Below, one piece after another: positions 1 through 8,005 of a DNA stretch of 27,740 nucleotides; position 1 is the stretch's first letter; each line of letters opens with the position of its first letter. The DNA lies in NCBI GenBank assembly GCA_030825115.1, contig JAPJQL010000042.1:1-27740 (forward strand), in the 5' to 3' direction. The notes under the pieces were generated by a model that was not told the origin of the DNA, did not search any database, and worked only from the letters and a program-made list of their open reading frames with translations. The translations under genes were made by a program, and so were the position numbers. Origin of the DNA: Lachnospiraceae bacterium. GTDB lineage: Bacteria > Bacillota > Clostridia > Lachnospirales > Lachnospiraceae.

Positions 1-63
1 ATGCTGAGTGATTTTATATTGCAAAGAAAGCAAAAGCATGTAATTGCCCAAAAGAGGTTTTAA
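1..63 (+). CDS. C-terminal tail of an upstream ORF, partial
   Basis: An open frame of 20 codons runs from the window edge to a TAA that directly abuts the ATG of the zeta-toxin-like remnant (TAA then ATG, no gap). The peptide is basic and Gln/Lys-rich and ends in QKRF. This tight junction is typical of translationally coupled toxin-antitoxin pairs, so it could be the end of an antitoxin or partner gene. The fragment is too short to identify, and its true start may lie outside the window. Confidence 0.3.
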   Translation: MLSDFILQRKQKHVIAQKRF

Positions 64-211
64 ATGAGGAAATATATTTTATATGCTGGAGTAAATGGCG
101 CAGGAAAGTCAACATTATACATGACTTGTTATTTATAAAAATGGTCAACTTATCAGAGTATCAAAGATTATCCCAAAATGGTATGAAAAATGGCAGGAAG
201 AGTGTCATTAA
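64..211 (+). pseudogene. Zeta-toxin-like P-loop protein, internally deleted remnant
   Basis: The frame from the ATG at 64 reads MRKYILYAGVNGAGKSTLY, a textbook N-terminus of zeta-toxin/AAA-type kinases with the Walker A motif GVNGAGKST, but stops at 136-138 after 24 codons. In another frame, from about 134 to the TAA at 209-211, the sequence reads YKNGQLIRVSKIIPKWYEKW followed by QEECH. That looks like the C-terminal strand and amphipathic tail of the same family. Intact zeta-like proteins are roughly 190-200 residues, so most of the gene, including the rest of the active site, has been lost, probably in one internal deletion near 118-134 that also changed frame. The P-loop identification is seen directly. 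Assigning the second piece to the same ancestral gene is inference. Confidence 0.6.
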
Positions 212-212
212 C

Positions 213-238
213 TTGATTTCTTCGCTTTCCTGTATAAT
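213..238 (+). promoter_or_regulatory. Probable promoter for the ROK regulator gene
   Basis: A consensus -10 hexamer TATAAT lies at 233-238, 43 bp before the ATG at 282. The -35 is poor: TTGATT at 213-218 gives only a 14-bp spacer, and AACTTG at 210-215 gives 17 bp. The position between the dead toxin remnant and the regulator supports a promoter, but the -35 assignment is uncertain. Confidence 0.4.
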
Positions 239-281
239 GAATGGAAGAGATTGCAGATACTTATGGAGCTAAGGGAAATGT

Positions 282-1549
282 ATGAATATAAAAGCCGGTT
301 CAAATTTATCTAAGGTAAGAAAAAACAACTATGCCGCAATACTGGGGACAATCTATCAGCAGGGCCCTGTTCTGCGCAGTGAGATTGCAAAGCAGCTTGG
401 CGTTACGCTTCCTACCGTGACGACAACGGTGAAGCATCTTCTGGAAGAAGGGATTTTAAAAGAGGTTCCGGTGCAGGAAACAGGGACCGTGATGGGGAGA
501 CGGGCGGCGGCGGTTGATTTTGTGGAGCATGCAGGATATGCTGTCGGAATCGAGTGGAGTCCGGTTGGTGTGGTAGCCTGCATGACCAACCTGCGCGGCA
601 GGGTGGTGGCAAAGAAAAGAGCGTTTGCAGATCTTCGGACGGTTACTTATGAGGACATGCTGAAAGCCACAAAGAGCTGCGTGGAGGAATTGATCCGGGA
701 AGCCGGGATTGATAAAGCCCGGGTGATCGGAGCGGGCTGGGCAACGCCGGGGATGGTGGAGCCTGAGACGGGAATCCTGATACGAAGTTCCATGGATGGA
801 GTATCGTGGCACCAATGCAGTGTGCGAAAAGACCTGGAATCAGTTTTGGGAATCCCGGTCTGTATCGAGAACCATGTCCGGGTCAGGGCAATCGGACGGG
901 ATATGTTTGAGCGGGCGGACCGACCGGAAGTATATCTCTATTATTTCGCACAGATGGGAATTTCCTGCTGCGTGATGGAAGGGGAGAACCCTTTGGCACC
1001 GGACGGACCGGAATCGGGGATATCGGCCATACCGTCATGGCTATTGACGGACCGGAGTGCACCTGTGGAAAACGGGGCTGCCTGCAGGCTTTTGTCGGAG
1101 AGATGGCGATACTGATGGAGGTGGAGGACCTGCTGCGGAATAAACGCGCCGGGGTGCTTCGGAAAATCTGCACAGATCCGGAGAGGCCTGAGATCATGGA
1201 AGTCGTAAGGGCGGTTGAATGCGGCGATGAAGATGTGAAAGCCGTGGTATTGCCGGCAGTCCGGTATATGGGGATTTCCATCGGAAATATCGTGAATCTT
1301 TTAAATTCCCAGCTGGTGGTAATTGACTGTGCTTTGTTTGACAGTCCGCTTCTTAGAGATTATCTGAATGAGATCATCTATGAAAGCAATATTTTTAAAA
1401 GAGAGCTGGAACTTCGGACCGAGTATGTCAGCTCCAACCGATATACAGGAGCGCAGGGCGGCTGCGCTTTGGCAATTCGGGAATTTATGATCGGGCGCAG
1501 CGTGGAGGGGACGTTGTGTGCCGGAAATGGGAATAGTATCAGACAATAG
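282..1549 (+). pseudogene. ROK-family transcriptional regulator, single frameshift
   Basis: The first frame (282 to about 992) encodes an N-terminal winged helix-turn-helix (residues about 15-60) followed by the start of a ROK sugar-kinase-like fold. The second frame (about 995-1549) continues with GIGDIGHTVMAIDGP, the ROK Zn-binding motif CTCGKRGC and the rest of the domain. Adding one base in the CCCTTTGG run at 989-996 restores ENPFGTGRTGIGDIGH, which fits the family, so a one-base deletion explains the break. The repaired protein would be about 422 aa, normal for NagC/XylR-type regulators. As read, translation gives a 277-aa product lacking the Zn motif. It may have controlled the ABC operon at 1703 or the amino-sugar genes downstream. 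A sequencing error cannot be excluded. Confidence 0.8.
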
Positions 1550-1552
1550 ATG

Positions 1553-1598
1553 AAAACAGATTTTAGATTTAGCAGTTAAAATTTAAAATCTGTTTTTT
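1553..1598 (+). terminator. Rho-independent terminator after the ROK gene
   Basis: A perfect 13-bp A/T-rich stem pairs 1553-1565 (AAAACAGATTTTA) with 1584-1596 (TAAAATCTGTTTT), followed by a T-tract to 1598. It begins three bases after the ROK stop. The A-run on its 5' side is symmetrical with the T-run, so weak activity in the other direction is possible. Confidence 0.8.
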
Positions 1599-1702
1599 AA
1601 TTATGCTGAAAAAGGTATGATAAAAAATCCCCCTCCCCAATTCCCTCCAAACAGGTTACACTGTAGGCAGAGATAAAAAAACTTTGGAGGAGGATTTCCG
1701 AT

Positions 1703-2491
1703 ATGAGTGGAAAGAAAAAAACATCGCTCCTTGCCCAGATACCCAACCGGGCTTGGATGGCACTGTCGGTTGTAGCTGCGTTTTTGCTATGGATTCTGAT
1801 CGCATCCACAGAAGCGGGCGGTGTCATCTTTGCGGAGCCATGGGAGGTATTTGGAAAGCTGGTGAGCAAGCTTCAGGACGGCACCTTGTGGCCCCACATC
1901 TATATAAGCCTGTTCCGTGTCATCGTGGGATTTTTGTGCGGATTTGTAGCGTCGATTCCGGTTGCGTTTTTGATGGGCTGGTACGCGCCGTTCCGTAACC
2001 TGGTAGCGCCGTGGATCCAGTTCGTGAGAAACATCCCGCCGTTAGCCTATATCCCGCTTGTCATCGCAGGCGCAGGTGTCGGCGAGAAGGCCAAGATCAT
2101 CGTGATCTTTATCGCTTCGTTCCTGGTTTTGGTGGTTACGATCTATCAGGGAGTCTGCAACGTGGATGTCACCCTGATCAAAGCGGCGAAAGTCCTGGGG
2201 GCAACAGACAAAGACATTTTCTTTAAAGTTGTCATTCCTGCATCCACCCCATTCATTCTGGTCGGTGCAAGACTCGGTCTTTCGGCTTCCCTGACAACTC
2301 TGGTCGCGGCGGAGCTGACCGGCGCGTCAAAAGGGCTTGGCATGATGATTCAGAAGGCACAGGGTTACTACGATATGGCAACCGTACTGATGGGAATCCT
2401 CATCATCGGTATCATCGGACTTACATTTGAACAGATTGTAAGATTCTTGGAAAGGAAGTTGACGGGATGGCAGGAAACGATGCAGCAGTAA
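1703..2491 (+). CDS. ABC transporter permease, SsuC/TauC-like
   Basis: A 262-aa integral membrane protein of the BPD_transp_1 (MetI-like) family, as in nitrate/sulfonate/taurine importers. After a short Lys-rich N-terminus there are about six hydrophobic segments. The central cytoplasmic coupling loop contains IKAAKVLGATDKDIFFKVVI, the EAA-like loop that docks on the ATPase. The ATG at 1703 is preceded by TTTGGAGGAGGA. Its 3' end overlaps the ATPase gene by 25 bp, showing translational coupling. Substrate cannot be read from the permease. Relatives move alkanesulfonates, taurine, nitrate, bicarbonate or thiamine precursors. The sulfur theme of the downstream island makes an organosulfur substrate attractive, but that is inference. 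Confidence 0.88.
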   Translation: MSGKKKTSLLAQIPNRAWMALSVVAAFLLWILIASTEAGGVIFAEPWEVFGKLVSKLQDGTLWPHIYISLFRVIVGFLCGFVASIPVAFLMGWYAPFRNLVAPWIQFVRNIPPLAYIPLVIAGAGVGEKAKIIVIFIASFLVLVVTIYQGVCNVDVTLIKAAKVLGATDKDIFFKVVIPASTPFILVGARLGLSASLTTLVAAELTGASKGLGMMIQKAQGYYDMATVLMGILIIGIIGLTFEQIVRFLERKLTGWQETMQQ

Positions 2492-3258
2492 AGGTAAAGA
2501 TTGACAATGTGGTCAAGAAATATAATACCCGCAAGGGCGAGACGGTTGCGCTGAACGGCGTTAGCCTGGATATCAGGGAAAATGAATTTATCTGTGTGGT
2601 AGGACCTTCCGGCTGCGGAAAATCCACCCTTCTGAACATCATTGCGGGACTTTCGGAGCCGACCTCCGGCAGCGTCTCGGTAGATGGCAAGATTGTGGAC
2701 GGTCCTGGACCGGAGCGTGGCGTGGTATTCCAGCAGTACGCCCTGTTTCCCTGGCTGACCGTATTGAAAAATGTGGAATTCGGACTGAAGCTGAAAGGGA
2801 TCACCGGAGAGCAGGCGACCCAGGAGGCGATGAAGTATCTGAAGATGGTTGACCTGGAGCAGTTTGCAGGCTCCTATCCGAAGGAACTGTCCGGAGGCAT
2901 GAAGCAGAGGGTTGCGATTGCCAGGGCCTATGCGGTAAATCCGCAGGTGCTTCTGATGGATGAGCCGTTCGGGGCATTGGATGCCCAGACCAGGACCCAG
3001 CTTCAGACAGAGCTTCTGGAGACATGGGAAAAAGAGCGCAAGACCTGTTTTTTCATCACGCATGACGTGGATGAGGCAATCATCTTAGCACAGAAAGTTA
3101 TCATCATGAGTGCAAGACCGGGACGGATCAAAGAAATCGTGGACATCACGATTCCGTATCCGAGAACCCAGGAAACAAAGATGTCGGCGGAGTTTTTGGA
3201 ATTGAAAAACTATATATGGTCACAGGTATACCAGGAATACCTGGAAGTAAGAAAATAG
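2467..3258 (+). CDS. ABC transporter ATP-binding protein, SsuB/TauB-like
   Basis: A 263-aa cytoplasmic ATPase that powers the neighbouring permease. All motifs are intact: Walker A GPSGCGKST at residues 46-54, the Q-loop in VVFQQYALFPW around 87-96, signature LSGGMKQR at 141-148, Walker B LLMDEPFGALD at 162-172 and the switch His199 in FFITHD. The ...QQYALFPW... and ...FGALDAQTR... wording is characteristic of the nitrate/sulfonate/taurine branch. The ATG at 2467 lies inside the permease gene with GGAAG eight bases upstream. It is a standalone ATPase with no extra C-terminal regulatory domain. Confidence 0.92.
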   Translation: MAGNDAAVKVKIDNVVKKYNTRKGETVALNGVSLDIRENEFICVVGPSGCGKSTLLNIIAGLSEPTSGSVSVDGKIVDGPGPERGVVFQQYALFPWLTVLKNVEFGLKLKGITGEQATQEAMKYLKMVDLEQFAGSYPKELSGGMKQRVAIARAYAVNPQVLLMDEPFGALDAQTRTQLQTELLETWEKERKTCFFITHDVDEAIILAQKVIIMSARPGRIKEIVDITIPYPRTQETKMSAEFLELKNYIWSQVYQEYLEVRK

Positions 3259-3270
3259 GAGGAGAAGGCT

Positions 3271-4380
3271 ATGAAGAAAAGGATCGCGTTACTGATGGGG
3301 GCAGCTATGGTGATGACATCTCTGACCGCATGTGGAGGAAGCTCCAAGGAGCCGGCTGCTACACCGGCAGCGACAGAGGCACCAAAGACAGAGGCAGCAA
3401 AGACAGAAGCTGAGGCAACGACTGCGGAGGAATCAACCGGGGCTGAGGCTGAGACATTTGAGACAGCTAAGGTGCGGGTGGCATATATGCCAAACATGGG
3501 GAGTGCATCCCTGGCAACAACCGCAAGAGAGATGGGTTATTTTGAAGAGATGGGACTGGATGTGGAGATGGTGGAATTCCAGGGAGGTCCTGCTGAGATT
3601 GCGGCGATGGCATCCGGCGACATCGATATCTCCCAGATTGGACATGGAGCTCATGCGCTCTGTGTAGAGGGTGAGGCTGTGATCTTCCAGATCGACTGTA
3701 CCAGCCTTGCAGACGCAGTGATCGGCAACAAAGATAAGGGAGTCGGCTCTATTGAGGATTTAAAAGGAAAGACCGTGGCAGTAACCAGCGGTACTTCTGC
3801 TGAGATCATCCTGAATCTGGCGCTGCAGTCAAAAGGCCTGACACAGGACGACATTGAGATGGTAGAGATGGATGCCAACGGCATCGTATCCGCGATGATC
3901 AGCGGCAACGTAGATGCCTGCGCGACCTGGTCACCGGGAACCGCAACCATCATGGATGCGCTGGGGGACAAGGGAATCATGCTGGCAGACAACCAGGATT
4001 ACGTAGATCAGGTAACCTTCCCGTCCAGCTTTATCACCACTCAGAAATATGCTGATTCAAACCAAGATATCCTGGTGCGCTTCTCAAGAGCACTTCAGAA
4101 GGCAGGAGACTACCGGGCAGAGCATATCGAAGAAGTCGCAAAATGGGTTGCAAAACAGTGTGAGGTTGACGAGGCTACCATGCTTGCCTGCGTAGGCGAG
4201 GGAAACTGGCTGACCGGTGAATTTGTGGGCAAGGGCTTAAGTGACGGCACGATCAAATCCTACTATGAGAACCAGCAGAAGGTGTTTATCGAAGGCGGAC
4301 GTCTGACTGAGGCGGTCGATGTCAATAATTACGTGCTCTTTGATATCATGCAGGAGGCTTATGACGCAAACCATAAATAA
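3271..4380 (+). CDS. ABC transporter substrate-binding lipoprotein, SsuA/TauA/NMT1-like
   Basis: A 369-aa lipoprotein. The signal peptide MKKRIALLMGAAMVMTSLTAC ends in a lipobox (LTAC) with Cys21 as the lipidation site. It is followed by a Ser/Ala/Thr/Glu-rich linker (to about residue 65) and a periplasmic-binding fold of the NMT1/SsuA class beginning VRVAYMPNMGSASLATTAREMGYFEEMGL. Motifs VEFQGGPAEIAAMASGDIDI and GKTVAVTSGTSAEIIL are typical of this family. It sits 12 bp after the ATPase with RBS AGGAGGAG and completes a permease-ATPase-receptor operon closed by a terminator. The ligand is unknown: sulfonates, taurine, nitrate-like anions or pyrimidine precursors are all possible. Confidence 0.88.
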   Translation: MKKRIALLMGAAMVMTSLTACGGSSKEPAATPAATEAPKTEAAKTEAEATTAEESTGAEAETFETAKVRVAYMPNMGSASLATTAREMGYFEEMGLDVEMVEFQGGPAEIAAMASGDIDISQIGHGAHALCVEGEAVIFQIDCTSLADAVIGNKDKGVGSIEDLKGKTVAVTSGTSAEIILNLALQSKGLTQDDIEMVEMDANGIVSAMISGNVDACATWSPGTATIMDALGDKGIMLADNQDYVDQVTFPSSFITTQKYADSNQDILVRFSRALQKAGDYRAEHIEEVAKWVAKQCEVDEATMLACVGEGNWLTGEFVGKGLSDGTIKSYYENQQKVFIEGGRLTEAVDVNNYVLFDIMQEAYDANHK

Positions 4381-4407
4381 AGGCAGCAGCCAAATGTGAT
4401 AAAAACT

Positions 4408-4438
4408 GGAGGTATCTGGAATTTGCCGGATACCTCCT
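4408..4438 (+). terminator. Terminator of the SsuABC-like operon
   Basis: A 12-bp stem pairs 4408-4419 (GGAGGTATCTGG) with 4426-4437 (CCGGATACCTCC), with one G-T wobble and a six-base loop. It is preceded by AAAAAC and followed by TCTTGT, so the U-tract is weak. It starts 27 bp after the lipoprotein stop. Confidence 0.6.
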
Positions 4439-4451
4439 CTTGTGATATACT
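4423..4451 (+). promoter_or_regulatory. Probable promoter for the two-component system
   Basis: TTGCCG (4423-4428) and TATACT (4446-4451) are separated by 17 bp and lie 43 bp before the kinase ATG. The -35 falls in the loop and 3' arm of the preceding terminator, a compact but common arrangement. Confidence 0.45.
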
Positions 4452-4493
4452 GAAAACAGCTTTGGTTTGGAATCAGGTGCGGGAGGGGATACG

Positions 4494-6014
4494 ATGCTGT
4501 TTGTCGTGCTGTTTTTTCTTGTGATATCGTCGATTGCGATTGTTTTTCTGAGGCGGGATAAGCAGACGAAGCTGCTGCTGGGGCTTTGCATCAGCTTTGT
4601 ATGTATGTTTGTGGGGATCATCATTTATCTGGCGAAGACCGGAGGTCTGCAGACCGGACAGAAATTCCTGCTTTTTTTTGATACGCGGATCCAGAGGAAG
4701 CTGTCCTATATGATATTTCCGCTGAGGCGGCTGGGGTATCTGATCGCGGTGGGGCGCACCCTGTTTCCCGGCTTTATGCTGATGATCGCGCTCAATGAGT
4801 CCTGGAGCCAGAAGATCATCAAATACCGGAAATGGGACTTTGCCGTCATGCTCCTTCCGGTTGTGACGCTGGTGCTGTACTACCCGTCGGTATTTTTGAA
4901 TATCGGAAAAGCGAACAAGCAGCTGCAGTTTCTTCTGATCGATGTCACCATTGGCTGGATTTCCGTGTACCTGCTCCTGTCGCTGATCCTTTTGCTCCAT
5001 GAATACAAGAGCGTGACGATTCCGTACTGCCGCAGGCAGTTTGGGTATATCATGGGATTTTTGATCTCTATCGGCATCATGTACTGCTTTTATTACCGTC
5101 AGGACCCGATTCAGGTCTATCAGATGTACTCTGCGGAATATATGCGGTATGGAGGACTTTTGTATTCCGGTACGGCGGGCGGCTCCATCAGCAGGTGGAT
5201 CCTGTTTTCGGTTTTGACGACGATTTTTGGAGTATTCGGCTTTTTTAACCTCAGGACGTATTCACTTCTGGAACAGGAGGAGACCAGAGGGGATATCATG
5301 ATCCAGAAGAAGTTCGACATGGCGAGCAAAGGCATCTCCGTGTTTGTCCACGGGATGAAGAACCAGCTGTTATCAAACCGTATCTTAAGCGATAAAATGA
5401 AGGCGGAGCTTTTGCAGGAGGAACCGGACCGGGAAAAGCTGGCCCGGTATGCGGCCATGATATCGGATATCAACAGCAATATGCTGAATCGGATGGAAGA
5501 GCTGTACCGCAGCATTAAATCCAACTACATGACGCTGCTTCCGGCGGAAGTTTCTGAGGTAGTCGATCAGACGATGGAACGGTTCCGGGAAAAATACCCG
5601 GAAGTTCCGGTTGCGGTCTCCATCACCACCAGATCCCAGGTACTTGCGGATGTGCCTCATCTGAGCGAGGCGCTGTACAACCTGATGATCAACGGGTATG
5701 AGGCGATCCTTGAGGCGGGAAGGGAGACTCCGCTGCTGGAGGTCGATGTGTATGACGAGCGTCTGTACGTAACGTTTGAGATCCGTGACAACGGAAAAGG
5801 GATGTCCCGTCATGTCCAGAAAAAAATATTCGATCCCTTTTATACCAGTAAAAATACAAACAGCAACTGGGGGATGGGACTGTACTACGTGAGGCAGATT
5901 GTAAAGAGCCATATGGGAATGCTGAGACTGGAGAGCAAAGAAGGCGAAGGAACCAGGTTTTTCGCAGAGATACCCAAGTACGGAGTGGCGGTAAAAGACA
6001 GGAGATTATTATGA
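4494..6014 (+). CDS. Membrane sensor histidine kinase
   Basis: A 506-aa kinase. Residues 1 to about 260 hold several hydrophobic membrane segments without a recognisable extracellular domain, suggesting a membrane-embedded sensor. A coiled linker leads to the H-box FVHGMKNQLLSNR with His286. The ATPase domain has the N-box LYNLMINGYEAI, the G1 box RDNGKGM and the G2 box WGMGLYYVRQIV. The HGMKNQL box resembles LytS/DesK-like kinases more than classical EnvZ-type ones. The ATG at 4494 is preferred over an in-frame TTG at 4467 because GGGAGGGG lies six bases before it. The stop overlaps the regulator start (ATGA), so the two are coupled. The signal is unknown. Lying next to an ABC transporter and the sugar island suggests nutrient sensing, but no direct evidence links them. 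Confidence 0.88.
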   Translation: MLFVVLFFLVISSIAIVFLRRDKQTKLLLGLCISFVCMFVGIIIYLAKTGGLQTGQKFLLFFDTRIQRKLSYMIFPLRRLGYLIAVGRTLFPGFMLMIALNESWSQKIIKYRKWDFAVMLLPVVTLVLYYPSVFLNIGKANKQLQFLLIDVTIGWISVYLLLSLILLLHEYKSVTIPYCRRQFGYIMGFLISIGIMYCFYYRQDPIQVYQMYSAEYMRYGGLLYSGTAGGSISRWILFSVLTTIFGVFGFFNLRTYSLLEQEETRGDIMIQKKFDMASKGISVFVHGMKNQLLSNRILSDKMKAELLQEEPDREKLARYAAMISDINSNMLNRMEELYRSIKSNYMTLLPAEVSEVVDQTMERFREKYPEVPVAVSITTRSQVLADVPHLSEALYNLMINGYEAILEAGRETPLLEVDVYDERLYVTFEIRDNGKGMSRHVQKKIFDPFYTSKNTNSNWGMGLYYVRQIVKSHMGMLRLESKEGEGTRFFAEIPKYGVAVKDRRLL

Positions 6015-6682
6015 TAACGGTTTTGATTGCAGAGGATTTTCCGGTTTTGCGGGAAGATCTGAAGGAGCAGCTTGAGCAAAGCGGGGATATCCGGGTTATC
6101 GGATGCGCCGCGTCCGGCAGGGAGATTGAGGAGCTGGCGATGGTCCAGGATGCAGACGTCATCCTGATGGATATCGAGATGGAGACGGTGAATGCCGGGA
6201 TTTTAGCGGCGGAGCATATCCGTGACAAAAGGCCGGAACAAAAGATCATCTATCTGACAGCCCATGAGACAGAGCAGATCATCATTACCGCGATGGGAAC
6301 CGGAGCGGTGGATTATATTGTAAAAGGCGGGGATGTGGAGACGGTGATCAGGCACATCAGGGCAGCCCAGGAAGGGCATCCCATCATGGAAGCAAGGATT
6401 CAGGAAACGGTTATGAATGAGTACAAAAGGCTTCAGCGCTCGGAGCAGAGCCTTCTCTTTTTCATCAACAACGTGTCCCAGCTAACGGCCGCGGAGCGGG
6501 AGCTGGTCCGTCTGCTTCTGGAGGACAAGAAGGTAAAGGAGATCGCGCAGATCCGGTGTGTGGAGGTTATCACGGTTAAGACCCAGATAAAAAGCCTTTT
6601 AAGAAAGTTTGGATGCAGCCGGAGCAAGGAGATCGTCAATCTGATCCGGGCGCTGAACTTGTCGCATCTGTTTGGCAGGTGA
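6011..6682 (+). CDS. Response regulator with LuxR/NarL-type HTH
   Basis: A 223-aa DNA-binding response regulator. The receiver domain (residues 1 to about 120) has the acidic pocket Glu8/Asp9, the phospho-acceptor Asp54 in ADVILMD, Thr83 and Lys105 in DYIVKGG. A linker of about 35 residues leads to a C-terminal LuxR-like helix-turn-helix beginning LTAAERELVRLLLEDKKVKEI and ending before the final NLSHLFGR. It partners the kinase encoded immediately upstream (4-bp overlap). The HTH recognition region (CVEVITVKTQIKSLLRKFG) departs slightly from NarL consensus but keeps the VKTQI-LLRK pattern. Confidence 0.9.
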   Translation: MITVLIAEDFPVLREDLKEQLEQSGDIRVIGCAASGREIEELAMVQDADVILMDIEMETVNAGILAAEHIRDKRPEQKIIYLTAHETEQIIITAMGTGAVDYIVKGGDVETVIRHIRAAQEGHPIMEARIQETVMNEYKRLQRSEQSLLFFINNVSQLTAAERELVRLLLEDKKVKEIAQIRCVEVITVKTQIKSLLRKFGCSRSKEIVNLIRALNLSHLFGR

Positions 6683-6715
6683 AAGGACCAGCGTGCCGCG
6701 AAAGCTTGACAAACG

Positions 6716-6749
6716 TTTGAGTAAATTGAGTGCTCATATTTGAGTAAAT
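6716..6749 (+). repeat. Direct repeat upstream of the deacetylase gene, possible operator
   Basis: TTTGAGTAAAT occurs exactly twice, at 6716-6726 and 6739-6749, with starts 23 bp apart (about two helical turns). Between them lies an imperfect palindrome TGAG-TG-CTCA at 6727-6736. The repeats frame the spacer and -10 of the promoter below, so a regulator binding both copies on one DNA face could block transcription. The regulator is unknown. The broken ROK protein is one candidate. Confidence 0.4.
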
Positions 6750-6754
6750 ATGAT
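6726..6754 (+). promoter_or_regulatory. Promoter of the nagA-like operon
   Basis: TTGAGT (6726-6731) and TATGAT (6749-6754) are spaced by 17 bp, 50 bp before the TTG start. A second TATGAT overlaps at 6754-6759. A perfect TTGACA at 6706-6711 lacks a matching -10 at 16-18 bp, so it is less likely to be the functional -35. Confidence 0.5.
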
Positions 6755-6803
6755 ATGATAATGTCGGTGGCGATCAGATTTAAAAAGAAATGGGGCGATT
6801 ACA

Positions 6804-7961
6804 TTGAAAACACTTTTTAAAAACGGGAATTTTTATTTGAATCATGGATTTGTAAAAGGAGACATGCTTGTTGAGGACGGCATGATTCTGGAGATTGGGG
6901 ATGTAACCGGCGCAGGCGCAGACGATGTCTGCGATCTGGAGGGGAAGACGGTTGTTCCCGGCTTTTTTGATATCCACACCCACGGCGCGGTTGGGGTGGA
7001 TTCTAACGGGGCAGACCCGGAAGGCTTTGAAAAAATGTGCCGCTTTTTTGCGTCACAGGGCACTACAAGCTGGCTGTGCTCTATCCTGACGGATACCAAA
7101 GAGCAGACGATGTGGGCGATCGAGCAGTATAAGGACTGGAAAAAACTGGATCATGAAGGCGCAACGCTGCTTGGCATCCATCTGGAAGGACCGTTTTTGT
7201 GTGCGGATTATAAGGGAGCAATGCCGGAGCATCTGCTGAGAAAGCCGGACATGGAACTGCTTCGGGAATATCAGGAGACGGCAGAGGGAGATGTCCGCTA
7301 TATCACGGTGTCGCCGGAGGTAGAAGGGATTCCTGAGTTCATCCCCTATATGAAGAGCCTGGGGATGCAGGTGGCGATCGGACATTCAGGCGCTGACTAT
7401 GACACGGCAAGAAAGGCAATCCACAACGGCGCGATGGCGGCGACCCACACGGGCAATGCCATGAAGCTTCTGCACCAGCATTACCCGGCAATCTGGGGAG
7501 CGGTCCTGGAGGACGACGATCTGTTCTGCGAGATCATCTGTGACGGACGCCATCTCCATCCGGGGACGGTACGGTTCATCATCAAGATCAAAGGACTGGA
7601 TAAGGTGGTTGCAGTCACCGATTCCATCATGGCGGCAGGGCTGCCGGACGGTCAATATAAGCTGGGGGTCAACGATGTGGTGGTTGTGGACGGCGACGCG
7701 AAGCTGGCAGACGGAGGAAGCCGCGCGGGCAGTACGCTCACGACAGGGACAGCGCTTAAAAATGTGCTTCAGTATACCGGCCGGTCCTTACAGGAGGTTA
7801 TTCCGATGTTTACGGAAAATCCGGCAAGGCTGATCGGGGTGTATGACCAGATCGGTTCCCTGAATCCGGGAAAGCGTGCCGACATGCTGGTTTTGGATGA
7901 TGCATGCGATATTGAGAGGACCTATGTCAGCGGCATCTGCCGGTATCAGAGAGAACATTGA
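6804..7961 (+). CDS. nagA: N-acetylhexosamine-6-phosphate deacetylase, NagA/AgaA-like
   Basis: A 385-aa amidohydrolase that removes acetate from N-acetylglucosamine-6-P or N-acetylgalactosamine-6-P. Visible motifs are the metal pair His58/His60 in FFDIHTHG, Glu128 in GIHLEGPF, His194 in AIGHSGA, His215 in ATHTGNAM, the ICDGRHLHP motif and the catalytic Asp273 in VAVTDSIMAAG. Length is standard. Most NagA proteins have THLFNAM where this one has THTGNAM, a difference close to the active site that may signal another acyl amino sugar. The start is a TTG (no in-frame ATG nearby) with a modest TGGGG ribosome site. The downstream TauE/SafE gene begins 44 bp later and is probably co-transcribed. In the island it would release the amino sugar phosphate for the AgaS-like protein. 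Confidence 0.87.
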   Translation: MKTLFKNGNFYLNHGFVKGDMLVEDGMILEIGDVTGAGADDVCDLEGKTVVPGFFDIHTHGAVGVDSNGADPEGFEKMCRFFASQGTTSWLCSILTDTKEQTMWAIEQYKDWKKLDHEGATLLGIHLEGPFLCADYKGAMPEHLLRKPDMELLREYQETAEGDVRYITVSPEVEGIPEFIPYMKSLGMQVAIGHSGADYDTARKAIHNGAMAATHTGNAMKLLHQHYPAIWGAVLEDDDLFCEIICDGRHLHPGTVRFIIKIKGLDKVVAVTDSIMAAGLPDGQYKLGVNDVVVVDGDAKLADGGSRAGSTLTTGTALKNVLQYTGRSLQEVIPMFTENPARLIGVYDQIGSLNPGKRADMLVLDDACDIERTYVSGICRYQREH

Positions 7962-8005
7962 GGGCGGCAGAAATTTATGATTGAGAAGAAAGTGAAGAGA
8001 AGAAC

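Noticed and set aside
2368..3063. 231-aa minus-strand frame opposite the ABC ATPase
   Set aside because: It is a shadow of a gene with all ABC motifs on the other strand, with no family resemblance of its own.
6706..6711. Perfect TTGACA as the -35 of the nagA-like promoter
   Set aside because: At 16-18 bp downstream there is no -10-like hexamer. TTGAGT at 6726 fits TATGAT at 17 bp much better.
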